From contig NC_058518.1 of NCBI RefSeq assembly GCF_904849725.1, positions 419,685,081 through 419,749,080 on the forward strand: 64,000 nucleotides of DNA, written 5' to 3'. The translations under genes and the position numbers were made by a program. The DNA is from Hordeum vulgare subsp. vulgare. Taxonomy: Eukaryota > Streptophyta > Magnoliopsida > Poales > Poaceae. Position 1 is the first letter of the stretch, and each line of letters opens with the position of its first letter. The notes under the pieces were generated by a model. That model searched no databases and was not told where the DNA came from. It saw nothing but the letters and a program-made list of their open reading frames with translations. Shown piece by piece: positions 35,991 through 46,214 of the stretch.

Positions 35991-36643
35991 GGATTGGGTT
36001 CCAAAGTGTTGATTCCAGAGGAATTTACGCATGAGGTCGGACCTCTTGAAAAAATTCCTAACACGAAAAGAGAGAGCTCGAGTGTCGTGCTCGCGCCAAA
36101 ATAGTGGTGTTGCTTCATGTCAAAACACCACCGCATATGTGGTCACACTCGGAAGGCAAAAAAGGCTCGCTCCAAAAGCGGTGGCGAGGTCAGATCCTGT
36201 CCGACAGAATTGGTGGTGACCCGGCGTCCGTCGGATAGGACGACCACCTCGCTCTCAGGCCCACCTTCCTCATCGAGTTCGACGGGATTGGGGCCGACCC
36301 ATCCAGGTTAGCCCGCATGACATAGTTCCTGCATCTCATTCCTGTATTTTTTTTCTAGATCGAGCGCGGGGGCGACATATCTTGCCGAAATTGGGCACAA
36401 GGTGTGGCGTTGGTGGCCGCATGCCTGGCCAGCGAGGGCTGCTGGTGGTAGGGGCAAAGCAGCTGTCACTGGCTTTCTCGTGTTGCCAACCCGAGGACCG
36501 CGTCGTGCGTGTCCGCTTTGCCCAACCAACCTCCCACGGCTGTGGTGCCCGAGTGTATGCTTGACCGGCTTCCCACAGATATGTCTGTTTGCCATGCATG
36601 AATGATGTGTGTGCCAGCTGGGTCATCATGGGTGTGTGCTTCC
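35991..36643. other. Unassigned sequence between the two duplication copies
   Basis: No protein is recognised on either strand. A near-perfect inverted repeat (tcctgtccgac at 36195-36205 and gtcggatagga at 36230-36240) and a T8 run near 36346 are the only local structures seen. It may be low-copy host DNA. Confidence 0.35.
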
Positions 36644-36982
36644 CAAACCTAAGTGTGTTCGTGCCTGATGTGATGTGTTCTGTGCAAAGAGAGAAATTGA
36701 GAGATGGAAGTGTCATTGTACATTGTTGTACTTGTGTATGTACTGCCCATACATGCTTGTGCATATTACTATGGTTTTATGAGTATAATCTTGTAATGTA
36801 GATGGTCCGTCAGCTCAACTCGTTTGAGCTGCTAGGAAGCCGTGTGCAATCATAGTGGCACTTTATTATCAATTCCTCTGTTTTTGCATTCCATGGGATT
36901 GGTTAATTATGTCATGGTAACTAAATCCTTCGTGTTTCCTATTCCTTTGTTTTGCAAATCATGTGATCCAAAGAAGGCCTAA
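36644..36982 (+). repeat. Copy 2 of a direct duplication
   Basis: It matches copy 1 (35364-35746) and keeps the hairpin CAGCTCAA-CTCGT-TTGAGCTG at 36811-36831. The two copies lie about 900 bp apart. Confidence 0.85.
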
Positions 36983-37878
36983 AACTGCCAGCAAAGATGG
37001 TTTACTTGCCAACCCCTATAGATAACGCCCGTGAGGTAATTACCGATAAAATTATTATTTTTGGTTAGTAATGTCTACTACGCAACTTTATTCTTATAGA
37101 CTTTCTTTCGCCTTCAAACGCAGAGTTTTGTAGAACAGTAGCAAATATCTCTTAAGTGGATGACCTGAGATTTATTAATCCCCAAGAGGTGTAGGATGAA
37201 AGTAGTCTCTCTCAAACAACTCGACAATCAAATAGAAGAAATCTCTTGTGTTTCCAACAGACCCAATATAATGGTAAATTGTATAGGTAGGCTACTTCGG
37301 TGATGAGATGATGATACACGTGTAGTATGTATAGTAGATATTAGTTTTTAAAATTTGAAATTATAAAAATATCAAGGTCACAAGTGGAAAATTGAACACA
37401 AACATTATTGCAATGCTTAGAAACAAGGCATAGGGTTCAATCTTTCACTAGCGTAATATCTAAATTGTGTTAACATAATTGAATTATATAACCATCCCTC
37501 AACATGCAACAAAGAATAGCTCCAAGTTTCTTATCAATAGCGGAAAACATAAGATGAAATTGCCGTTTGTAGAAAACCACCTCAAAATTATCCTTTCTGG
37601 CCAATCTATTGAGTCAGCCCTATAAGTGTCACAAACAGCCCTAAAGTTCGTACTAAAACAACACAAAACAACTTCAGATTCAACATATTCAATCTAACAC
37701 AAAGAACTTCCAAGAGTGGTCCAAAGTTTCTATCGCAAAAAATACGTTGAAAACATGTATCAACCTATGTGCCTAGATTACCCCATTATCACCTTGGAAA
37801 TCACCAAGTTGATTACCAAAACACACATGGTGACTCGGTAGAATACCCCATTGTCACCACACGTATCCACATGCTAGA
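36983..37878 (-). mobile_element. Probable Athila/Sabrina-like LTR fragment, reverse orientation
   Basis: From about 37070, tctactacgcaactttattc, aagtggatgacctgag and atggtaaattgtatagg resemble, from memory, the reverse complement of the 3' part of a common Triticeae Gypsy LTR. It has no terminal repeats or TSD that I can see. The first ~90 bp (36983-37070) are unassigned. Confidence 0.4.
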
Positions 37879-38113
37879 TGATACGTCTCCAACGCATCTA
37901 TTATTTTTGCTTGTTCCATACTATGATATTATTATTCTTGGATGTTTTTATTATCATTTTATACCTTTTTATATCAGTTTTGGGGACTAACCTATTAACT
38001 TAGTGCCAAACGCTAGTTCCTGTTTTTGCCCTATTTTTGTTTCGCACGAAATCAATATCAGATAAGATCAAATCGTCCCGAAACTTTTTGAGGATTTTTT
38101 ATTGAAGATAAGG
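37879..38113 (+). mobile_element. First (truncated) LTR of T array
   Basis: It starts TGATACGTCTCCAACGC and matches the LTR starts at 39090 and 45917. After ttgaagataagga it joins the 3' internal region of the same family directly, so most of the LTR and internal region are deleted. Three bases (GGA, 38112-38114) are common to both sides of the junction. Confidence 0.8.
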
Positions 38114-39089
38114 AACCTTAAGTCGTTCTCGTTGACAAGAAAAGCATGCCACCTGAAATATATTTTTCATCTCTTTTAAAACTTGAGCTTTGACACCTTT
38201 GTAAATCAATGCTTCCCTCTGCGAAGGGCCTTTCTATTTATTTTTTACATTGAGTCTCATCCTTCTCTTTAAAAGCACCAACCAGGGGGTCATGTGGTCA
38301 TGTGTGTGCATGTAATATGATTGATATTCGAGTGTGTATCATGAATGGATCAATGATTGAGCATAATGGGCTAGGGATAAGAAAATTAGCATTGTTATTT
38401 TGAAAGGCATGGGTGCTTGTTAGTCAGCCTGGGCGTTCGGGTATTTTGGTTATTTTGGTTCGGGTAGTTTGGTTTATGGGTACTTCGGGTATTCAAAAAT
38501 GGGAACCAGAATTTTTCTGTCAAAAAAATAACTGAACCCAAATTACCCAGAATTGTGGTTCGGGTAATTCACGTACCCAAAAAACCCCAAATATTCGAAG
38601 TACACATCAACTTTTGGTATGAATAATTGGGATAGTGTGGGTTTTGGATAGTATGGATATTTTAGTTAGTATGGGTAACATGTAAGTGTAATAATAGCAT
38701 GAATAATTTGGATAGTATGAATAATTCGGATATTATGGGTATTTCGGGTTTTCTAGACTAGAACCCGAACCCTAACCCAAAAACCGAATAGCCAGGAATT
38801 GAGAACCGAACCATAACTCGATACCTGTATTACCCGACAATTCGGGTAATTTGGTTCGGTTCGAGTTTGGGTAGCGGGTTAGGGTACCCAAACTCCCAGG
38901 GTGACTTGTTAGCATCACTTGAGTATCTATGTCTTCATGTCAAATATAGACTATTGCTTTGAATCTCCGAAGTCCTCATGTCTATGCTATGAAAATAACT
39001 TGAAGTATGTTGGGTAGCATTCCACAATCAAAAATATGTTTTATCACTTTCCTACTCGAGGACGAGCGCGAGTTAAGATTGGGGATGCT
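38114..39089 (+). mobile_element. 3' internal region of T family with MITE insertion and PPT
   Basis: The sequence parallels 45480-45916 (gacaagaaaagcatgccacc, gtgtatcatgaatggatcaa) apart from the MITE at 38424-38904. It ends with the CTCGAGGACGAG hairpin (39055-39066) and TAAGATTGGGGATG (39074-39087) directly before the next LTR. There is no coding sequence. Confidence 0.8.
38424..38904. mobile_element. hAT-like MITE, 481 bp, TSD CTTGTTAG
   Basis: Terminal inverted repeats TCAGCCTGGGCGTT and its near-complement (AACTCCCAGGGTGA) are flanked by an exact 8-bp duplication CTTGTTAG (38416-38423 and 38905-38912). The paralogous internal region at 45731-45738 has a single CTTGTTAG, the empty site. 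The interior is full of ggttcggg/cccgaacc blocks on both strands. The 8-bp TSD indicates the hAT superfamily. Confidence 0.93.
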
Positions 39090-42000
39090 TGATACATCTC
39101 CAATCTATCTATTATTTTTCCTTGTTCCCTGCTATGATACTATTATTCTTGGATGTTCTTATTATCATTTTATACCTTTTTATATTATTTTTGGGGACTA
39201 ACCTATTAACTTCGTACCAAGTGTCAGTTCCTGTTTTCTGCCCTATTTTATTTCGCAGGAAATCAATATCAGATAAGATCAAATCGCCCCGAAACCTTTT
39301 GAGGATTTTTATTGAAGATAAGGATCACGTGGAACTTGGAGCCCGAGGAAGATCTTGCCGGAGGGCACCACACAACACCAGGGCGCACCTCAGGGGGGAG
39401 CCCTAATGTTGTGTGGGCCCCTCCACGCTCCATTTGCCCTACCTCCTCCACTATAGATTCAGAAATATTCCAAAACCCTTAAGTGAGTCCACGAAATACT
39501 TCTTCCGCCGCCGCAAGCCTGTGTTCTCACAAGATCCCATCTAGAGGCCTTATTCGGTACTCCACCGGAGGGGGAACTCATCACGGAGGGGCTCTACATC
39601 AACCTTGCCACCTCTCCGATGATGCGTGAGTAGTTCACCATAGACCTACGAGTCCGTAGGTAGTAGCTAGATGGATTTCTCTTTCTCTTTGTGTCTCAAT
39701 ACAACGGTCTCCATGATCTTCATGGAGATCCATTCGATGGAATGACTTTGTGCGGTGTGTTTGTTGGGATCCGATTAATTTTGAGTTTATGATCAGATCT
39801 ATCCTTGTTTTATTTGCGTTCTTTGGTAATCTATTTTATGTGTGATTTAGTATATCCTTGTATTTCTTCTCCGAAGTTTTGGTTTGGTTTGGCCAACTAG
39901 ATTAGATCTTCTTGCAATGGGAAGAGGTGCTCGGTAATGGGTTCGATCTTGCCATGTTCAGTCCTAGTGACAGAAGGGGAGTTGATACGCATGTGTTGTT
40001 GCCATTAAGGATAACAAGTTGGTATGGATTCTTATATGCTTTTGTATTGAATACAACATGTCATCATTCTTAATGCATTACTTCCTTCTTATGAACTTAA
40101 TACACTGGATGCATGCTGGATAGCGGTCGATGTGTGAAGTAATAGTAGTAGATGCAGGCAGGAATCGGTCTACTTGATTTGGTTGTGATGCCTATATCAT
40201 GATCATTGCCTTGGATAGCGTCATAATTATTTTCTTTTCTATTAATTGCCCAATAGTAAGTTGTTTACTCATTGTATGGTATTTTCTTTAGAGAGATGTC
40301 ACTAATGAATCCTACAGCACTCGGGTCTACTTTTTGTTGGGGAACATGGTAATTTCAAAATTTTCCTACGCCATACAAAGATCTATCTATGGAGAAATCT
40401 ACAACGAGCAAAGAGGTAGAGCTTCTTCATACCTTTGAAGATCACTAAGTGGAAGCGTTGCTAGAATGCGGTTGATGGAGTCGTACTCGAAGCGATTCAG
40501 ATCACGGTGGATTCCGATCTATGCGCCGAACAACGGCGCCTCCGTGTTCAACACACGTGTAGCCCAATGACGTCTCCAGCGCCTTGATCCAGCAAGGAGG
40601 GAGGGGAAGTTGAGGGAGATCTCCGGCAGCACGACGGCATGGTGACGGTGGATCTACATGGCACTCAGATAGGGCTTCGTCAAGCACTTCAGAGGAGGTG
40701 AAGGAGGGCTGCGCCATGGAGAGAGAGGCCATTGTGTCTCAAAACAGCCCCAAAACCCTCACTATATATAGGAGGAGAGGGAGGAGGGTGACCACCCTTA
40801 GGGTTTCCCACTCTAAGGGTGCGATAGCCCTAGATGGCTTTGGGGCGGCGACCAAGGTGGTGGAGGCGCCCTACGGTGGGCCTTGAGGCCCAAGGTGGGG
40901 TCCCCACGCCTAGGGTTTGGCCCCCTCCACCCTTGCTGCGCCTTGGGCCCTTAGAGGTGGTGCACCAGCCCACCTAGGGCTGGTTACCATCCACTTTTGA
41001 CCCAAGTAGCACTTTGGGGCTGGTGGCCCTTGCCGGTGGACCCCGGAACCCTTCCAGGGTTCCCCGTACATTACGAGTGTCGCCCGAAACACTTCCGGTG
41101 ACCAAATCCTGACTTCCTATATATGAATCTTTACCTCCATAACATTCCGGAACTCCTCGTGACGTCCGGGATCTCATACGAGACTCCGAAAAACCTTCGG
41201 TAACCATGTACACTATTTCCCTATAACCATCATCGAACCTTATGTGTGTAGACCCTACGGGTTCGGGAAGCATGCAGACATGACCGAGACACCTCTCCGA
41301 TCAATAACCAACATCGGGGTCTAGATATTCATGTTGGTTCCCACATGTTCCACGATGATCTCATCGGATGAACCACGTTGTCGGGGATTCGATCAATCCC
41401 ATATGCAATTCCCTTTGTCTACCAGTATGATACTTGCCCGAGATTCAATTGTCGTTATCCCTATACCTTGTTCAATCTTACCGACAAGTCTCTTTACTCG
41501 TTTCGTAACACATCATACCGTGTCTAACTCCTTAGTCACACTGATCTCAATATGATGATGGATTACCGAGTGGGCCCAGAGATACCTCTCCGTCACACGG
41601 AGTGACAAATCCCAGTCTGGATTCGAACAACCCAACAGACAATTTCGGAGACACCTGTAGTGCACATTTATAATCACCCAGTTACGTTGTGACGTTTGAT
41701 ACACCCAAAGCACTCCTACGGTATCCGGGAGTTGCACAATCTCATGGTCTAAGGAAATGATACTTGACATTAGAAAAGCGTTAGCAGAGGAACAACACGA
41801 TCTAGTGTTATGCTTAGGATTGGGTCTTGTCCATCACATCATTCCCCAATGATGTGATCCCGTTATCAATGACATCCAATGTCCATGATCAGGAAACCAT
41901 GATCATCTATCGATCAACGAGCTAGCCAACTAGAGGCTCACTAGGGACACATTGTGATCTATATATTCACACATGTATTACGGTTTCCGGTTAATACAAT

Positions 42001-42364
42001 TATAGCATGAATAATAGACAATTATGACTTTATTATTGCCTCTAGTGCATATTTCCAACACTTCTAATATAAGATCAATCTTGTTTACTTAGTCAAAAAT
42101 ACCAAAAATACTTGTTGCACTTTTTATTTTTTATTTATTTATCAATCTATCATATATCATTTAATCTTGCTTCTTGACCGCCGAGTGATTGATAACCTCT
42201 CCTCTGCATTGGGTGTGAAGGTTTGCGTTGTGTGTGCAGGTGCCGGTGTTGCTTGGTTCTCCTACTGGATTGATAACCTTGGTTTCTTAACTCAGGGAAA
42301 TACTTACTCTACTATGCTGCATCATCCTCTCCTCTTCAAGGATAAAAATCCAATGCAATTTACA
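39090..42364 (+). mobile_element. Middle LTR of T array, interrupted by a Copia solo LTR
   Basis: It starts TGATACATCTCC directly after a polypurine tract, so it is the 3' LTR of the left unit. A primer site follows at 42383, so it is also the 5' LTR of the right unit. Without the Copia insertion and its TSD it is about 1.54 kb, close to the LTR of U. The end at about 42364 is estimated. Confidence 0.8.
40335..42060 (-). mobile_element. Copia solo LTR (BARE-1/Angela-like), TSD CTTTT/CTTCT
   Basis: The 1726-bp LTR runs from tgttggggaacatggtaatttc to agtgcatatttccaaca, minus orientation, closest to B's LTR. Flanking pentamers are CTTTT (40330-40334) and CTTCT (42061-42065), four of five identical. 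There is no internal region, so intra-element recombination removed the rest. A TATA-like tatatatagg is near 40763. Confidence 0.92.
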
Positions 42365-42382
42365 AGTAGCAGGAAGAATTTC

Positions 42383-42400
42383 TGGTGCCGTTGCCAGGGA
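42383..42400 (+). promoter_or_regulatory. Primer-binding site of T (tRNA-Asp type)
   Basis: tggtgccgttgccaggga matches TGGCGCCGTTGCCGGGGA, the site in U at 47763, with two differences. It lies about 18 nt after the estimated LTR end. Confidence 0.8.
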
Positions 42401-42647
42401 GGATCAAGCCAACATCATCAACTTGTTAATCTCTCGCGCTGTTACCAAGTACCTACACTATCAACTATTATATTTGCATTTACTTTATTTTCCATTTTCC
42501 TCTCATTTTCATCTCCCCCACTTCACAAAAAATTGTCGTTTTATTCGCCTTCTTCTCGGTTTGCCTTTTTGCTTGTTTTCTATATTTACTTGTGTTGCCA
42601 TGTGCCTTCTATTTGCTTACATCTTTGCTTGCTAAAAATCTAATGAT

Positions 42648-43531
42648 ATGGATCCCCATCCACTTGCTAATCTTTTCAAAAGACCAAATTATGATGAACC
42701 AATTGCTAGTGAGTTGAGTTCACTTGATTATCTCTATGAAGTTTTGTTTGAAAATCATGAATGTGAAAATTTGGATGAAGTGTTGAAAGAAGAAATTTAG
42801 AAAGTGATTCATGATAGCTCCTTGATTGAAAAGCATGATTGCAATGATGTTACTATAAGTTATATTAATGTCAATTATGTTAATGGTATGCAAAACTACA
42901 AGCTTGGGGATGATAATTTTGTCTTGTCCACTACTCATGTAATGATCATGGTTGGGGTGATGCTTCTTATGATCTTGAAAAGTTATTTAATCCTCATGAT
43001 GAATATGTTATTGATAATAAGGTTTGCAATAGTAACTAAAATGGCTTTAGAAGAGTGCCAACTTTAGGTAAAAAGAATCCCACATATTTGGAGAGTGCTC
43101 AATCTTATGAATTTTTTGATAAAAGTGGGTTTGGAGAGGTCATGACTTTAGTTAATGTTAATCCCACCACGTTGGAAGATTGTAAGACCTTTATGCATGT
43201 TGATCATGAAAAGAATGATTTATGTGATAGTTATGTTGTTGAATTCCTTCATGATGCTACTGAAATTTATTATCAGGGAGGAACATATGCGTGTAAGAAT
43301 TGCAATAATATCAAGTTTCCTCTCTATGTGTTCAAAGTTTTGAAGTTATGCTTGTTTTGCTTTCCTATGCTAGTTGATTATTGTTGTCATAAATTGTTTG
43401 CTCACAAAATCCCTATGCATAGGAATTGGGTTAGACTTAAATATGTTTGTCATGATATTCATGATGCTTGTTTGCATATTTCAGTTACTACTTTTTACGT
43501 GAGTATCATTGAAATCATTATGCCTAGCTAG
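42648..43531 (+). pseudogene. Orphan protein of non-autonomous element T, broken
   Basis: An ATG at 42648 opens a frame (MDPHPLANLF ...) that meets TAG at 42798-42800 after 50 codons. It continues in the same frame to about 42950, then shifts. A stop near 43039 precedes the longest piece (43055-43531, 158 codons: SGFGEVMTLVNVNP, TTLEDCKTFMHVDH, YYQGGTYACKNC). The C-terminus has the motif IPMH-x3-VRL-K, shared with U (MPMH-x3-VRL-R at about 63277-63306). I recognise no gag, protease, RT or integrase motif. Similar frames occur, from memory, in other Triticeae non-autonomous Athila-like elements, and their function is unknown to me. Confidence 0.6.
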
Positions 43532-45881
43532 GGGCGTAAAACGATAGCGCTTGTTGGGAGGCAACCCAATGAATAAATTTATTTTTGCCTTTTGCTTTCT
43601 GTGTTGGAGAGTTTGCACAATTATTCTTCTGCTATGAATTTTTTTTACGTTTTAATTAGTGTTTGTGCCAAGTAAGACCTTTGGGATGATATGGATGCTT
43701 GTGAATGCAATTCTGTGAAAAAATAGAAACTTTGATGCCCAGTCCAGGATTTTTTTAAATTCATCCGAACGTCGAATATGTCTGAATTTTTCACACGTTA
43801 TTGATATAGAAATTGTCCACGTTGTCCTAATTTTTCAGAATTTTTGTAGTTTGAGAAGTATGGCTTTTCGATAGATTGCTATAGACTATTTTGTTTTGTT
43901 GCATTGTTTGCTTATTTTGATGAATCTATGGACTGTATCGGGGGGTGCAAGCCATTGAAAGTTAGAATACAATACCTATAATGTAATTATAAAATTTGAA
44001 TGCGCTTGCAACAGTATTTATAGTAGTAATTTGTTTGGTTATACTAACGGATCTCACAAAGGTTTTGTTGAGTTTTGTGTGATTGAAGTTTTTAAGTTTT
44101 CGATGTGACGTCGATGGATGATGGAATGAAGAGATGCAAAAGCCAAAGCTTTGGGATACCCAAGGCACCCGAAGGTAATATCTATGGAGACTCAAGCATC
44201 TAAGCTTGGGGATGCCCCGGAAGGCATCCCCTCTTTCTTCTAACGACTATCGGTAACACACTTGAGGCTATATTTTATTCATCACATGATGTGTGTTTTG
44301 CTTGGAGGATCTTGTATGATATGAGTCTTTGCTTATTATTTTTTCACAATCATCTCCTATGAACACATTTGCTTGAGATAGCCTCACGTCATCATAATTT
44401 GTTAGAATTGCTTCTTGTGCTTCACTTAAATTTGTTAAGCTAGGCGGTTGCTCTAGTGCTTCACTTATATCTTTTTTAGCACGATGGTGCGAATGTTTTG
44501 AAGAAACTTGTTCTCATGCTTCACTTATATCTTTTTGAGAATGCTATTTTTTTTGAAGAAACTTGTTCTCTTGCTTCACTTATATCTTTTTGAGAATTTT
44601 AGAAAATTTTGAAGAAATTCACTCTCTTGCTTCACTTATATCTTTTTGAGAGTGTGAAAATCGTCTTGGTAATTGGTACAAGATATGATGCTTGGTCCCT
44701 TTGTGATGAGTATTCAAGTAGAATAATGAAAACTAGCATACAAAAAATTTATGTGACATGAAAAACTTGATTCTTTGTAATAGTTTTGAGATATGTAGAT
44801 GATGATATGTGAGTTTTGTTAGTGAGTCAATTATGCTCTAATATGAATATTGATGTTAAGGTTTATGATTTCCTATGCAAGCACAAAAAGTCAATAGTTA
44901 TGTAATAAAGTTATATCCTACTTGTGGTGTATTGTTTGATGTTGGTTCTGTTTTATGTATGCATGTGCATCACTATGATTTTCTAGTTGGGCGCTTCTCA
45001 AACTTTTTGCTAGCCTTCATTTGTACTAAGCGGGAATATTGCTTGTGCATCCATTATCCTTAAACCTTGTTTTACCACTTGTGTCCACCATACGTACCTA
45101 AATGTGGTATTTCATTGCCGTTTCAAAAAAATAAGCATCTGCCATCTCTAAAAAAATCTAAAAAATATTTTCTCCTTTGTATGCCCGTATTGCTCATGAA
45201 GCGGTGAGGGGTGGCCAATATTTTTTGTATTGGATATGTCATTCTCATGATGAGTGTTATTGCACGAGAGTGTGGCAGTATTAGGGATGCCCTGTCCCGA
45301 ATTGAAAAAAAAATTACAAAATAGAGAAAACTCTCGAAAAAAAATATTCTCTTGGATGTGATAGTAGAAAGACCAAAATCTTGATGACACTAAAACAATG
45401 ATGAGGGAATAGCGATACAAAAAATATTTACTTTTCTTTGGGAACCACCTATGATGTATCCAATGTGAGAAGTGTTGGGAACCTTAAGTCATTCTCGTTG
45501 ACAAGAAAAGCATGCCACCCAAAATAAAATTTTCATCTCTTTTAAAACTTGAGCTCTGCACCTCTGAAAATCAATGCTTCCCTTTACAAGCACCAACTAG
45601 GGGTCATGTGGTCATGTGTGTGCATGGAGTATGATTGATATTCGAGTGTGTATCATGAATGGATCAATGATTAAGCATAATGGGCTAGGGATAATTTATT
45701 TTAGCATTGTTATTTTGAAAGGCATGGATGCTTGTTAGCATCACTTGAGTATCTATGTCTTCATGTCAAATATAGACTATTTGCTTTGGATCATCTAAGT
45801 CCTCATGTATATGCTACGGAAATAACTTGAAGTATGTTGGGTAGCATTCCACAATCAAAAATATGTTTTATAACTTTCCTA
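43532..45881 (+). other. Non-coding 3' internal region of T
   Basis: It contains GCGCTTGTTGGGAGGCAACCCAA (43547-43569), an internal PPT-like TAAGCTTGGGGATG (44201-44214) and a tandem repeat at 44458-44660. The block from 45480 parallels 38114-39089. No protein is recognised. Confidence 0.6.
44458..44660 (+). repeat. About four copies of a ~57-bp tandem repeat in T
   Basis: gcttcacttatatcttttt recurs at 44458, 44518, 44573 and 44629, with gaagaaacttgttctc or a variant between copies. A decayed fifth copy is at about 44418. Confidence 0.85.
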
Positions 45882-45916
45882 CTCGAGGACGAGAACGAGT
45901 TAAGCTTGGGGATGAT
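45882..45916 (+). promoter_or_regulatory. Pre-PPT stem-loop and polypurine tract of T
   Basis: CTCGAGGACGAG lies at 45882-45893 and TAAGCTTGGGGATG at 45901-45914. The LTR starts at 45917, 23 nt after the hairpin. Confidence 0.75.
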
Positions 45917-46214
45917 TGATATGTCTCCAAAGTATTTATTATTTTTGCTTGTTGCATGCTATGATATTATTATTCTTGGATGTTTTTATTATAATTTTAT
46001 ACCTTTTTATATCATTTTTGGGGACTAACCTATTAACTTAGTGCCAAGTGCGAGTTCATGTTTTCTGCCCTATTTTTGTTACGCGGGGAATCAATATCAC
46101 ATAAGATCAAATCGTCCCGAAACTTTTTGAGGATTTTTTATTGAAGATAAGGATCACCTGGAACTTGGAGGCCAAGGAAGATCTTGCCGGAGGGCCCCAG
46201 ACAACCCCAGGGCG
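45917..46214 (+). mobile_element. Third LTR of T array, truncated by U
   Basis: TGATATGTCTCCAAAG and the following ~298 bp match the first part of the middle T LTR. At 46215 the LTR of U begins. If U inserted here, the rest of this LTR should lie beyond 64000. Confidence 0.75.

Noticed and set aside
35364..36982. TRIM (miniature LTR retrotransposon)
   Set aside because: No TG...CA ends, primer site, PPT or TSD were found around the two direct copies, so I list it only as a duplication.
38755..38790. Interstitial telomeric repeat (gaacccgaaccctaaccc)
   Set aside because: It is part of the cccgaacc-rich interior of the hAT-like MITE and lacks tandem CCCTAAA units.
44458..44660. CRISPR-like array (spaced repeats)
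   Set aside because: The units are contiguous tandem repeats with conserved inter-unit sequence in a plant retrotransposon; spacers are not unique.
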